Source: Bacillus sp. FJAT-44742 | Lineage (GTDB): Bacteria > Bacillota > Bacilli > Bacillales > Marinococcaceae | DNA length: 64,000 bases | Reading direction: 5' to 3' | Assembly: GCF_002797315.1 (NCBI RefSeq) | Contig: NZ_KZ454937.1 | Coordinates: 27,439-91,438, forward strand | In this document: positions 41,319 to 50,387 of the stretch, in pieces | Position numbering within the stretch: the first letter of the stretch is position 1 | Layout: every line of letters begins with the position of its first letter | Notes under the pieces: generated by a model | The model's input: only the letters and a program-made list of their open reading frames with translations | What the model was told of the DNA's origin: nothing | Database searches by the model: none | Made by a program: the position numbers and the translations under genes

Positions 41319-42295
41319 ACAATATTTACTTTAAGTTTGGAGCAGTTCTATTATTTTTTGCGGCTGCCCCATTCTTTCTTCAATTGTTTTACATCAATCT
41401 GCTCAGTGAAATTCTTATCTTGGGAATCTTTGCGTTAAGCTTGAACCTTTTAGTAGGATATACTGGCCTCGTCTCCCTTGGGCATGCTGCTTTTTTTGGA
41501 ATGGGAGCTTACGGAGCCGGTCTGTTTGCTCAGCATTTGTCTGCTAACGTTTTATTTACACTATTGACAGCAGTCTTATGCTCGATTGTGCTCGCAGGTA
41601 TCATAGGGTTATTCTGTGTCAAAGTGAATGGGTTTTACTTCCTGATGCTTACACTTGCTTTTTCCCAAATGATTTATTCCTTTGTCTATCAGACCACTGG
41701 ACTTACTGGGGGTTCTAACGGCTTGTCAGGTATTCCGGCCCCGAACTTGTTTGGGATAGAACTATCAAATGCCGTTTGGTTATTTTACTTTGTGTCCCTG
41801 ATGTTTATTTTGATTTACGCAGGACTTCGAGTGCTAGTTAAATCCCCATTTGGCCAAGTGCTTATTGGAATCAGGGAAAATGAAACCCGTTTGAAATCCA
41901 TGGGATATAACACAAGTATTTATAAGTACACGGCATTTGTGATTTCCGGAGCTGTTGGAGGATTATCAGGCTCATTATATGTCTACTTTAACGGGTTCAT
42001 TGCTCCAAGTGATGTGTACTGGACCATGTCTGGTGCAGTATTGATCATGGTATTGGTAGGAGGAGCAGGAACTATGATCGGACCGGTACTAGGGGCGGCT
42101 TTAATTGTTCTTTTAGAAACTATAGTCGCATCGTACACCGATATGTGGATGCTGATTATTGGCTCGGTTTTTATTTTCTTTGTCATCTTTTTCCCATCTG
42201 GAATTTATGGAATTTGGCAAAGCATCAGCAGTCGTTTTTCCAAACCTCATCTACAGCCTGAGATGAAAAAAGTGAATCGTAGAAGTGCACAGTAA
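41315..42295 (+). CDS. livM: LivM-type ABC permease
   Basis: This 326-residue second permease has about 9-10 segments. LNLLVGYTGLVSLGHAAFFG, TGGSNGLSGIPAP and the ATPase-contact motif GIRENETRLKSMGYN are all LivM hallmarks. The basic C-terminal tail is cytoplasmic. It begins at ATG 41315, overlapping the LivH stop by 4 bases, which is typical coupled translation. The earlier in-frame ATG at 41273 falls inside livH and has no ribosome site. Confidence 0.92.
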   Translation: MNNIYFKFGAVLLFFAAAPFFLQLFYINLLSEILILGIFALSLNLLVGYTGLVSLGHAAFFGMGAYGAGLFAQHLSANVLFTLLTAVLCSIVLAGIIGLFCVKVNGFYFLMLTLAFSQMIYSFVYQTTGLTGGSNGLSGIPAPNLFGIELSNAVWLFYFVSLMFILIYAGLRVLVKSPFGQVLIGIRENETRLKSMGYNTSIYKYTAFVISGAVGGLSGSLYVYFNGFIAPSDVYWTMSGAVLIMVLVGGAGTMIGPVLGAALIVLLETIVASYTDMWMLIIGSVFIFFVIFFPSGIYGIWQSISSRFSKPHLQPEMKKVNRRSAQ

Positions 42296-42307
42296 GGAGG
42301 GGATGAA

Positions 42308-43075
42308 GTGAAGAAACAACCAATACTTCAGGTTGACAACATTAAAAAAAGTTTTGGGGGATTAAATATCCTCAAAGATATATCCTTTGATGTGAACAAA
42401 GGAGAAAGAATTGGAATCATCGGTCCAAATGGGGCAGGAAAAACAACATTTTTTAATTTGCTGACAGGGGACTTAACTCCCACTGAGGGGGGGATTTTTT
42501 ATCAAGGAAAAGATATTACTCGGGAGCCGAATTTCAAGCGAGCCCGCAGAGGTATTGTTCGTACCTTTCAGAAAAATAACCTTCTCAATGACCTTTCCAT
42601 ACTAGAAAACTTGCTGCTTGTCTTGCAAAGAAAACACGGTATGGAAAAGATATGGTATAAAATTAGGAAAAATAGTTCTTACAAGGCATTATATCAAGAA
42701 GCAGAAGATCTGTTGAAAACGTGGGGGTTGTACCCTCAAAGGAATATCGTGGTAAAGAACCTTTCGTATGGGGAACAGCGTCAAATAGAAATTTTACTTG
42801 GTGTAGCTACAGATCCTTCGATGTTGTTATTAGATGAGCCAACTGCCGGCATGTCACAATCAGAAACGGATTATATCGTGAGTTTATTAAAAGAATTACC
42901 GCAAGATATCACCCTTATGATTATTGAACATGATTTAGAGGTGGTGTTTGGAATGTCGGATCGGATGCTTGTGTTGTTTGATGGTCATATTCTTATCGAC
43001 GATACCCCAGAAGTTGTAAGAGAGGATCCACAAGTAAACGAAATTTACATTGGTAGTGAAGAAGGAGTGGTTTAA
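42308..43075 (+). CDS. livG: LivG-type ABC ATPase
   Basis: This 255-residue ATPase has Walker A GPNGAGKTT, Q-loop RTFQKNNL, a degenerate signature LSYGEQRQIEI, Walker B MLLLDEPTAGMS and switch His in IEHDLEVVF. The LSYGEQR variant is normal for LivG. The GTG start is preceded by AAGGAGGGG. Its stop shares a base with the start of livF. Confidence 0.93.
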   Translation: MKKQPILQVDNIKKSFGGLNILKDISFDVNKGERIGIIGPNGAGKTTFFNLLTGDLTPTEGGIFYQGKDITREPNFKRARRGIVRTFQKNNLLNDLSILENLLLVLQRKHGMEKIWYKIRKNSSYKALYQEAEDLLKTWGLYPQRNIVVKNLSYGEQRQIEILLGVATDPSMLLLDEPTAGMSQSETDYIVSLLKELPQDITLMIIEHDLEVVFGMSDRMLVLFDGHILIDDTPEVVREDPQVNEIYIGSEEGVV

Positions 43076-43767
43076 TGCTTAAGGTAGAAGGTCTTCACGC
43101 TTTTTATGGGGAAAGTCATATTTTACATGACCTGACGATGGAAGTAAGTGAAGGAAAAGTATGTGCTATTTTAGGAAGAAACGGCATGGGGAAAACCACC
43201 ACGATTCATTCAATTATGGGACTGGTCCCTGTCAGAAAAGGTGTGATCACACTCAACGGCAAAGATATTTCTTCGGCTCAAAGTTTTCAAATATCCAAAG
43301 CTGGGGTAGGGTTGGTCCCTCAGGGACGGAGGATTTTTCCAAATCTAACGGTAAAAGAAAACCTTATGACGACCCAAAGAAACTCAGATAAAGGATGGAC
43401 GTTAGAAAAGATATATGATTTATTTCCAAGGCTTGCAGAAAGACAGTATTCTATGGGTGGGAACTTAAGCGGTGGGGAACAACAAATGCTTTCTATTGGA
43501 AGAGCTCTGATGACAAATCCTGATCTGCTGCTCCTTGATGAACCTTCTGAAGGGTTATCACCGTTAATGGTCCGTGAAGTAAGTTCCATTATTAAACGTT
43601 TGAAAAAAGAAGGGCTCACCATGCTTTTAGTAGAACAAAACCTGGCAATGGCCAAGGAGATAGCAGATTACGTGTATATTCTTAATAAAGGGACAGTAGT
43701 GTTTGAGGGACCGTCAGAAACGTTTGATGATAAAGTAAAGCAAAAGCATTTAGCCTTAAGTTCTTAA
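43075..43767 (+). CDS. livF: LivF-type ABC ATPase
   Basis: This 230-residue ATPase has Walker A GRNGMGKTT, the family block LVPQGRRIFPNLTVKENL, signature LSGGEQQMLSIGRAL, Walker B LLLLDEPSEGLSP and a switch region VEQNLAMA (Gln in place of His, as in LivF). Its length and TAATG overlap with LivG are standard. It is the last gene of the importer; a terminator follows. Confidence 0.93.
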   Translation: MLKVEGLHAFYGESHILHDLTMEVSEGKVCAILGRNGMGKTTTIHSIMGLVPVRKGVITLNGKDISSAQSFQISKAGVGLVPQGRRIFPNLTVKENLMTTQRNSDKGWTLEKIYDLFPRLAERQYSMGGNLSGGEQQMLSIGRALMTNPDLLLLDEPSEGLSPLMVREVSSIIKRLKKEGLTMLLVEQNLAMAKEIADYVYILNKGTVVFEGPSETFDDKVKQKHLALSS

Positions 43768-43800
43768 TATATCCCATGAGATCTTTTGAAGCAGAACCAT

Positions 43801-43838
43801 AGGTCTGTGCCGACTACAAACACGGCATAGACCTTTTT
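43801..43838 (+). terminator. Rho-independent terminator
   Basis: AGGTCTGTGCCG and CGGCATAGACCT make a 12-bp stem with one mismatch, followed by TTTTT. It ends the importer operon. Confidence 0.85.
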
Positions 43839-43884
43839 CCGTTGCTTACTCTTTGGTGGAGCATCACCAGAGACAAAATAAATG

Positions 43885-43922
43885 GCCCCCCACGTGTAAC
43901 CGAAGGTTAACACGTGGGGGGC
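43885..43922. terminator. GC-rich hairpin, probable minus-strand terminator
   Basis: GCCCCCCACGTGT and ACACGTGGGGGGC form a perfect 13-bp stem, extended by AACC/GGTT. It lies downstream of the minus-strand ferredoxin gene. The exit on that strand reads CATTTATTTTG. Confidence 0.8.
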
Positions 43923-43951
43923 AGGGCAAGATACAACTTTGTTTTGTATTT

Positions 43952-44209
<258 letters not shown>

Positions 44210-44232
44210 TCATTTTTAATAGGTTTTTACCT

Positions 44233-45228
44233 TTATGAAAATATACTTGTACTATGAAGCGGTTGAACTTTGGCTTCAGGATCAATAAATGATTTTGCGT
44301 TATTGACGGCTGTAGGAGCTTCACCAAAACCAGTTGCTATTAATTTGACTTTTCCGTCGTAGGTGCAAATGTCCCCTGCTGCATACACTCCTGGAATGTT
44401 TGTTTCCATTTTTGAGTTTACAACAATAGAGTTCTTTTCAATTTCTAACCCCCATTCTTTCATGGGTCCGAGGGAAGACAAAAAGCCAAAATTAACAATG
44501 ACATCATCAACCTCCACATACTCTTTGTTATCTTCCATCTTGCTATGGCGCAATACAGTTTCTTTAATGCAGTCGTTATCGCCATGAAAACAGTCAGGAA
44601 CATATGGCGTCTTTATATCAACATTGCTGTTAAATAATTGTTCTACACTAAATTCGTGTGCTCGGAATTTATCACGCCGATGAACGAGTGTTACTTTTTT
44701 TGCTAGTGGTTCCAGCATTAGTGCCCAGTCCACCGCCGAGTCACCTCCACCAAAAACTAACACATTTTTTCCTTTAAATTTGCTTAGATCATCAATGAAG
44801 TAGTGCAAATTCTTTCCCTCATATTGTACCGCGTTTTCCAAATCGATTTTTCTCGGACTGAACGCTCCGTTGCCAGCAGTTAAAATCACCGATTTTGTAT
44901 AGTGTTCTCCCTGGTTGGTTACAAGCTTAATCGTTTTGTCTTCTTGAACGGTTAGTTCTTCTACCATTTCCCCTAAACAAACGGTTGGATCAAAATAGTT
45001 AGCTTGTTCAGTCAGCTGATCAATAAGATCTTGAGCTTTTACTTTTGGGAAACCAGCTATATCATAGATATATTTTTCCGGATATAGCGCAGAAAGCTGT
45101 CCTCCGAGGTGAGGTAAACTTTCAAGAATTTTGACTGACATTTGGCGCATTCCGGCGTAGAAAGCTGTAAATAACCCGACAGGACCTCCACCTATAATGG
45201 TAATATCGTGAATCTCTTCTTTGGCCAT
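44233..45228 (-). CDS. Ferredoxin-NADP+ reductase (YumC/TrxR-like)
   Basis: This 331-residue flavoprotein is of the thioredoxin-reductase-like FNR type found in bacilli. FAD motif [21 protein letters not shown] motif [13 protein letters not shown], and late [20 protein letters not shown] are present. It lacks the CxxC redox disulfide of true thioredoxin reductases, so it reduces ferredoxin. ATG 45228 has AAGGGGG at proper distance. Its upstream region shares an element with the paaA promoter. Confidence 0.9.
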   Translation of the reverse strand: MAKEEIHDITIIGGGPVGLFTAFYAGMRQMSVKILESLPHLGGQLSALYPEKYIYDIAGFPKVKAQDLIDQLTEQANYFDPTVCLGEMVEELTVQEDKTIKLVTNQGEHYTKSVILTAGNGAFSPRKIDLENAVQYEGKNLHYFIDDLSKFKGKNVLVFGGGDSAVDWALMLEPLAKKVTLVHRRDKFRAHEFSVEQLFNSNVDIKTPYVPDCFHGDNDCIKETVLRHSKMEDNKEYVEVDDVIVNFGFLSSLGPMKEWGLEIEKNSIVVNSKMETNIPGVYAAGDICTYDGKVKLIATGFGEAPTAVNNAKSFIDPEAKVQPLHSTSIFS

Positions 45229-45574
45229 AACATGGTCCCCCTTCAATTTTATTACGTTTATTTAACTATCGTATTATATAAATAATATAATTTCTTCCTA
45301 AAAGGATGTCAAGGTAATTATCTGAATATTATCAGGGGATTTTTCCTTATTCCCTTGCATAAAGACGTTTATAAGTAAGTTTTTTTATTGGTCGTCAGAA
45401 AAGTGAAAAAATTAAATAAAAAGAGAAAACAAGAGAAAAAACCATGAAAACGGAAAATAATCTCTTGTAAACGCTTAATTTGTGTGGTTGTAAAATTGGT
45501 ATCGTCTCTGTTACATTATGTTTAAGCAACGAAGAAAATAAAATAATAATAAAAACGGAAAGGATGAATCAAGA
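45229..45574. other. Divergent regulatory region
   Basis: About 345 bases between the reductase gene and the first crotonase gene. It contains the shared element at 45247-45275 and a weak cre-like site TGTAAACGCTTAAT at 45466-45479 (about 12 of 14). I found no coding frame. Confidence 0.5.
45247..45275 (-). promoter_or_regulatory. Shared operator-like element (FNR promoter)
   Basis: Read on the minus strand: ATACGATAGTTAAATAAACG then TAATAAAAT. It matches TACGATAATTTAAAAAACAT near paaA (53355-53374) and GTTAAAAAAACGTAAT (53294-53309). It is a candidate binding site for PaaX or another regulator of the block. Confidence 0.5.
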
Positions 45575-46375
45575 ATGAGTACTACACAAACAGAAAAACA
45601 AAATCTAACGGTTGTAAAAAAAGATAACGGAATTGCTGAGGTTCATATTCATGTCAACAAATCCAACTCGTATGACCTGGAGTATTATAAAGAGCTAAAT
45701 GCTGCAATTGACGAGATTCGCTTTGACAGTGACATTAAAGTGGCTATTTTAATGAGTGACATGCCGAAGTTCTTCTCCGCTGGTGCGGATGTTAGCTTCT
45801 TAAAGTCCGCAGAACCGCGTTTTAAAACCCAATTCTGCTTGTTCTGTAATGAAACACTTGATAAGATTGCCCGTTCTCCTCAAATCTGGATTGCCTGCTT
45901 GGAAGGGCATACCGTAGGAGGAGGCCTGGAAATGGCTCTCGCTTGCGACCTTCGCTTTATGGGAGATCAATCAGGAAAGATCGGCCTTCCGGAAATCAGT
46001 CTTGGCGTTCTGGCAGGAACAGGCGGAACCCAGCGTCTTCTTCGCCAGGTAGGTCATTCCAAAGCGTTGGATTTAAATATCACAGGAGACACATTAACTC
46101 CGCAGGAAGCCCTGGATATCAACCTGGTGGACAAAGTGTTCCCTCAAGATGAAACACGGGCAAAAACGTTGGAGTATGCTGAAAAAGTGGCGGGCAACGC
46201 TACTTATGCAGCGTCCAACATCAAGCTTTCCATCATGAATGGAAAAGAAATGCCTCTTAACGTAGCGATTCGCTATGAAGGAGAGCTTCAGAATCTATTG
46301 TTCCGTTCAGAAGACGCTCAAGAAGGTCTCAGCTCTTTCTTAGAAAAAAGAGAAGCTAACTGGAGCGGGAAATAA
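45575..46375 (+). CDS. Crotonase-family enoyl-CoA hydratase/hydrolase, copy 1
   Basis: This 266-residue crotonase-fold enzyme has oxyanion-hole segments FFSAGADVSFL and HTVGGGLEMALACD. The first catalytic acid of hydratases is present (GLPEISLG, Glu144 equivalent). The second is Asp instead of Glu (KALDLNITG). The product differs from its copy at 60099 at 10 of 266 residues. This active-site pattern allows an isomerase, hydrolase or ring-opening lyase role as well as hydration. A hairpin (GGCGGTATCGG/CCGATATCGCC, 46397-46422) follows the stop. AGGATG spacing before the ATG is modest. Confidence 0.88.
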   Translation: MSTTQTEKQNLTVVKKDNGIAEVHIHVNKSNSYDLEYYKELNAAIDEIRFDSDIKVAILMSDMPKFFSAGADVSFLKSAEPRFKTQFCLFCNETLDKIARSPQIWIACLEGHTVGGGLEMALACDLRFMGDQSGKIGLPEISLGVLAGTGGTQRLLRQVGHSKALDLNITGDTLTPQEALDINLVDKVFPQDETRAKTLEYAEKVAGNATYAASNIKLSIMNGKEMPLNVAIRYEGELQNLLFRSEDAQEGLSSFLEKREANWSGK

Positions 46376-46474
46376 AGAAATATAAGATACACATTTGGCG
46401 GTATCGGTCTTCCGATATCGCCATTTCAAAATGGCAAAGGAAATGATCTAAATAAGAAAAGGGGGCCAAGAACA

Positions 46475-47389
46475 TTGAAGGAAAAAGTTCAAACATTAAA
46501 TGAAGCCATCAATCTTCATATAAGTGATGGAGACTCCGTAGTAATGGGGGCATGTTTAGAACCCATGATTCCCTTTGCTGCAGCCCATGAGATAGTTCGC
46601 CAGGACAAAAGAGAATTAACGCTCATCGCACCGATTTCAGATATTCTGTTTGATATGTTAATCGGAGCAGGGAAAGTAAATAAAATTACTGGCGCCTGGG
46701 CAGGGAATGTGAGTGCCGGTCTGGGACATAATTATCGCCGCGCGATTGAAGAGGATACTCCTGTTTCTATTAAGGTCGACGATCATAGTAACTTTTCCCT
46801 TGGTCTTTCACTTCTTGCAGGTTCAATGGGAGTTCCTTTTCTTCCTACTCGTTCATTGTTAGGGACGGGGCTCTTAGAGAGTAACGATGCTTTAAAAGTG
46901 GAGGAATATGAGGGAGAAAAACTAGTATTTGTTCCTTCTTTAACACCGGATGTAGCTGTTTTAGGAGTACAGCGGGCCGACAAACATGGAAATGCCCATT
47001 TATGGGGCAACACAGGTGTTGCCCAGGAAGCTGCGATGGCAAGCAAAAAAGTAATTTTACTAGCGGAAGAAATTGTGGATTCAGCTGAGATAGAAAGTGA
47101 TCCCAACCGTGTACTCGTTCCGGGATTTAAAGTAACTTCTGTTGTTGAATGCAAAGCTTTTTCCCATCCTTCCCCCATGCAGGGATATTATCAGCGTGAT
47201 CACGAATTTTTTCATGACTACCACAAACAGACAAAAACTCGTGAAGGCTTCTTACAATGGCTAGAACAATATGTAACAGGTGTAAATTCACACCAAGAAT
47301 ACTTACAAAAAGTCGGTTATGAGAACATTGAACAATTAAAAATAAAAAGCAAGAGGTTGGCCGCACCGGTAAACTATGCTTCGGAGTAG
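46475..47389 (+). CDS. CoA-transferase family I subunit A (IpdA/GctA-like)
   Basis: This 304-residue alpha-type subunit of a class I CoA-transferase shows LNEAINLHISDGDSVVMGAC, LIAPISDILFDMLIGAGKV and VAVLGVQRADKHGNAHLWGN. The last block is typical of glutaconate CoA-transferase A and of IpdA, the steroid-ring hydrolase subunit. A TTG start lies 9 bases after AAGGGGG. The B subunit begins 12 bases after the stop. The pair either moves CoA between acids or, as in IpdAB, hydrolytically opens a ring. Confidence 0.86.
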   Translation: MKEKVQTLNEAINLHISDGDSVVMGACLEPMIPFAAAHEIVRQDKRELTLIAPISDILFDMLIGAGKVNKITGAWAGNVSAGLGHNYRRAIEEDTPVSIKVDDHSNFSLGLSLLAGSMGVPFLPTRSLLGTGLLESNDALKVEEYEGEKLVFVPSLTPDVAVLGVQRADKHGNAHLWGNTGVAQEAAMASKKVILLAEEIVDSAEIESDPNRVLVPGFKVTSVVECKAFSHPSPMQGYYQRDHEFFHDYHKQTKTREGFLQWLEQYVTGVNSHQEYLQKVGYENIEQLKIKSKRLAAPVNYASE

Positions 47390-47400
47390 GGGGGATGGAA

Positions 47401-48159
47401 ATGAATTATTCGACAGGTGAACTAATGGTGGTTGCAGCAGCACGTGAAATTCAGGATGAAGAGGTTGTTTTTGTTGGTATGAGATTACCTATGCTTGCTT
47501 TTGCTGTAGCAAAACGCACCCATGCTCCTAACGCTGTTGGATTTTATGAGTGTGGGATTGTGAGGGATTTTCCTTCTGAAACCCTACTGTACACGATGGG
47601 TGATACTCCAAATATAGAAGGGGCCCAGTGGTGCACGTCTACTAATCATCTCATGTATCTGATGCAGCAAGGAAATGTAGACTGTGGATTTATCGGAGGA
47701 GCAGAGGTCGATCGGTTTGGCAACATTAACACGTCTTATATTGGAGACTACCAGAGTCCGAAAGTGAAGCTTCCAGGAAGTGGCGGAGCTGCTGACATCG
47801 CTGCTTTGTCTCATCGGCTTTCTATAATCATGAATCATGAAAAACGTAGATTCAAAGAAAAGGTTGATTATATCACCTCTCCTGGAGCAGGTGATGGAGG
47901 AGAATGGAGGGAATCCCAAGGCCTTCCCCGTGGTGGAGTTGGGGCACTCATTTCAACCTTAGGAGTATTGAGACCAGGGGAGAACAACGAGCTGGAACTA
48001 TCGACTGTGCATCCAGGTGTTACCGTAGAGAAGGTAATAGAAAACACAGGATGGGATGTAAAGGTCTCTTCTAAGTTAGAAGAAACCCCTCCCCCTTTAA
48101 AAGAAGAGCTTGAGGTGATTCGTTCGATAGACCCGAAAGGATTTTGGACGGGACAGTGA
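47401..48159 (+). CDS. CoA-transferase family I subunit B (IpdB/GctB-like)
   Basis: This 252-residue beta-type subunit has FVGMRLPMLAFAVAKRTHAP near the N terminus, FYECGIVRDF at the position of the catalytic Glu loop of CoA-transferases, and VDCGFIGGAEVDRFGNINTS. IpdB-like proteins show ECG-type loops. The local glycine-rich segment PGSGGAADIAAL completes the fold. ATG 47401 is preferred because GTAGGGGGG lies 6 bases upstream. It always pairs with subunit A; together they resemble IpdAB more than succinyl- or acetate-CoA transferases. Confidence 0.85.
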   Translation: MNYSTGELMVVAAAREIQDEEVVFVGMRLPMLAFAVAKRTHAPNAVGFYECGIVRDFPSETLLYTMGDTPNIEGAQWCTSTNHLMYLMQQGNVDCGFIGGAEVDRFGNINTSYIGDYQSPKVKLPGSGGAADIAALSHRLSIIMNHEKRRFKEKVDYITSPGAGDGGEWRESQGLPRGGVGALISTLGVLRPGENNELELSTVHPGVTVEKVIENTGWDVKVSSKLEETPPPLKEELEVIRSIDPKGFWTGQ

Positions 48160-48172
48160 GGAGGCATACACA

Positions 48173-48625
48173 TTGAGAAGCAATAAAGTAGACTTTCTCA
48201 TAAACTGGGGAGATACGGATATGGCGGGGATTGTTTATTATCCAAATTACTTTAAATGGTTTGACATTTCCGGTCACCAATTTTTCAGAAGTTGCAGCCT
48301 GTCTCCTAGCATACTAGAGGAAGAAAGAGACATTATTCTACCTATGATTGATGCACGATGTACCTTTGAAAAGCCTTTATATTACGATGATATCATTACA
48401 ATCATTACCACAGCAGAAGAAATCAATAATAAAACAATTAAATTGTCTCACGAAGTGTTTCGAAAGGAAGAGCGTACGGGCTATGGGTATGAACTAAGAG
48501 GATGGGTAAAGAAGCAAACGGAAGATGGAATTAAGGCAGTACCGATTCCCAAAGATGTCCGCAAGATATTAGAAGAAGAGGTTTCCACCACTTCTCAAAC
48601 TTTAAAACCCCATTTTAATGCATAA
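48173..48625 (+). CDS. Hot-dog acyl-CoA thioesterase (4-hydroxybenzoyl-CoA thioesterase type)
   Basis: This 150-residue hot-dog protein has INWGDTDMAGIVYYPNYFKW near the N terminus. It matches the 4-hydroxybenzoyl-CoA thioesterase active-site helix, with catalytic Asp in GDTD. It probably hydrolyses an aryl-CoA or dead-end CoA ester, sparing CoA. The TTG start is preceded by GAGGAGG and spaced 8 bases. It follows subunit B by 13 bases, in the same operon. Confidence 0.88.
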   Translation: MRSNKVDFLINWGDTDMAGIVYYPNYFKWFDISGHQFFRSCSLSPSILEEERDIILPMIDARCTFEKPLYYDDIITIITTAEEINNKTIKLSHEVFRKEERTGYGYELRGWVKKQTEDGIKAVPIPKDVRKILEEEVSTTSQTLKPHFNA

Positions 48626-48683
48626 TATAAAATCTCCCTCTATAATTGGAATATATAAAATATGATATGAAATGGTGGTAACG

Positions 48684-49562
48684 ATGAAACCAAGAGCATT
48701 AATGTTTACCTTGTATGGAGAGTATGTTCAATATTATGGAGGAGAGATTTGGGTAGGAAGCCTTATACAAATGATGAAACGGTTTGGTGTATCCGAATCT
48801 TCTGTTCGTGGAGCAATCCTTCGAATGGTGCAAAAGAATTTAATGGAGGTCCGGAAAATTGGTAACAAAAGTTACTATTCTTTTACTCCTCAAGGAAAGC
48901 GCCAAATCGATGAAGGGGTCAAAAGAGTGTACGGCATTCGCCGCTCAACCTGGGATGGACAATGGCGAATTTTAACGTATTCTTTTCCAGAAGCAAAGCG
49001 GGAAATCAGAAATGAAATACGTAAGGAGCTCACATGGACGGGGTTTGGTCCTATTTCCAACAGCACTTGGATTAGTCCTAATCCAATTGAGGATCAGGTT
49101 ATTGAATTAATGGAAAGGTTTCAAATAGAGGAGCATATGACTCTGTTCAGTTCTTCTAGTGTGGTCTCTCATGATGATCAAAATATCATAGACAGAGCCT
49201 GGGATTGGGAGCAACTTTCGAAAGCCTATGAAGGGTTTATTGAGCAGTATTCCAAGAAATTTGAGGTTCTGCGTGAAAAAGCCTTAACAAACACTTTAAC
49301 GGATGAAGAAAGTTTTAAAGAACGAACAACGATTGTCCATGAATATCGAAAGTTTTTATTCCAGGACCCTAGTTTTCCGACAGATCTTCTACCTAGCACA
49401 TGGAAAGGGACAGAGGCGAGAGAATTATTTTGGAATATACATCAGCTCATTTCGATTCCTGCGATTCGATATTTTGAATCACTTTTTGAACATGCTCCCG
49501 ATAGTACAGCAGAACCACAAAGGGATAAAGCCATTAACCCGTTTGACAAGGTCTATGTATAA
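48684..49562 (+). CDS. paaX: PaaX-family transcriptional regulator
   Basis: This 292-residue GntR-like regulator is of the PaaX family. It opens with MKPRALMFTLYGEYVQYYGG, then a winged helix (VSESSVRGAILRMVQKNLME), YGIRRSTWDGQWRILTYSFP and a central PaaX domain, with a C-terminal FRDP-like segment (YRKFLFQDPSFP). PaaX represses phenylacetate genes and is released by phenylacetyl-CoA. Here a benzoyl-CoA-type effector is possible. GGTGG lies 6 bases upstream of ATG 48684. It has its own short promoter region after 48625. Confidence 0.9.
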   Translation: MKPRALMFTLYGEYVQYYGGEIWVGSLIQMMKRFGVSESSVRGAILRMVQKNLMEVRKIGNKSYYSFTPQGKRQIDEGVKRVYGIRRSTWDGQWRILTYSFPEAKREIRNEIRKELTWTGFGPISNSTWISPNPIEDQVIELMERFQIEEHMTLFSSSSVVSHDDQNIIDRAWDWEQLSKAYEGFIEQYSKKFEVLREKALTNTLTDEESFKERTTIVHEYRKFLFQDPSFPTDLLPSTWKGTEARELFWNIHQLISIPAIRYFESLFEHAPDSTAEPQRDKAINPFDKVYV

Positions 49563-49598
49563 AAGACCCTAGTCTAATTACAAACCAGGGGGATTTAT

Positions 49599-50375
49599 AT
49601 GGGTAAAGTAGCGTATCAAAAGGAAGGTCATTTAGGTGTGGTCACATTAAATCGGCCAGAACAGTTAAATTGTTTTGACTATGAAACATTAAAAGAGTGT
49701 GAAGAAATCGTAGAAGCGATTAGCATGGATAGAGATGTAAGAGCCGTTATTTTTACTGGGGCAGGAGAGAAAGCCTTCAGTGCTGGAGCTGATTTAAAGG
49801 AAAGACGAACATTAACCGAAAAAGAAGTACGCAGAAATGTGAGAAAAATAAGAGAGGTTTTTACGGCGATTGAAGAATTACCCCAGCCAACGATTGCAGC
49901 TATCAATGGTTATGCTTTGGGTGGAGGATTAGAGCTGGCTTTGGCCTGTGATTTTCGGTATGCCTCCCAAACCGCAAAGCTTGGTTTAACGGAAGTCAGC
50001 TGGGCGATCATACCAGGTGCTGGAGGAACACAGCGGCTGACTCGTCTGGTTGGTATCTCGAAGGCAAAGGAATTGATTTTAACCGCAAGACGAATTGAGG
50101 CTGCACAAGCGGAGAAAATAGGGCTTGTAAATAAAGTGACAGAGCCAGATAAGCTTCTGGAGGAAGCCATAGAGTTGGCAGATGAAATGATGAAAAATGG
50201 TCCCTTGGCTGTGATTCAAGCAAAGCATGCCATTAATCACGGAAGTAATACGGACATTCATACCGGGCTTGCTATTGAGGCAAAAGCCTATGAAGTTATC
50301 ATTCCAACCGAAGACCGTCTGGAAGCCTTAGACGCCTTTAAGGAAAAAAGGACGGCCAACTTTAATGGAAGGTAA
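49599..50375 (+). CDS. Enoyl-CoA hydratase (PaaF-like crotonase)
   Basis: This 258-residue crotonase has complete hydratase residues: FSAGADLKER and YALGGGLELALACDFRY for the oxyanion hole, Glu in GLTEVSWAIIPGAGGTQRL, and a second Glu in SKAKELILTARR. It should be a true 2-enoyl-CoA hydratase of the beta-oxidation stage. CAGGGGG precedes the ATG. It follows paaX by 37 bases and probably begins a transcript through 53144. Confidence 0.9.
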   Translation: MGKVAYQKEGHLGVVTLNRPEQLNCFDYETLKECEEIVEAISMDRDVRAVIFTGAGEKAFSAGADLKERRTLTEKEVRRNVRKIREVFTAIEELPQPTIAAINGYALGGGLELALACDFRYASQTAKLGLTEVSWAIIPGAGGTQRLTRLVGISKAKELILTARRIEAAQAEKIGLVNKVTEPDKLLEEAIELADEMMKNGPLAVIQAKHAINHGSNTDIHTGLAIEAKAYEVIIPTEDRLEALDAFKEKRTANFNGR

Positions 50376-50387
50376 AAGGGAGGGCGT

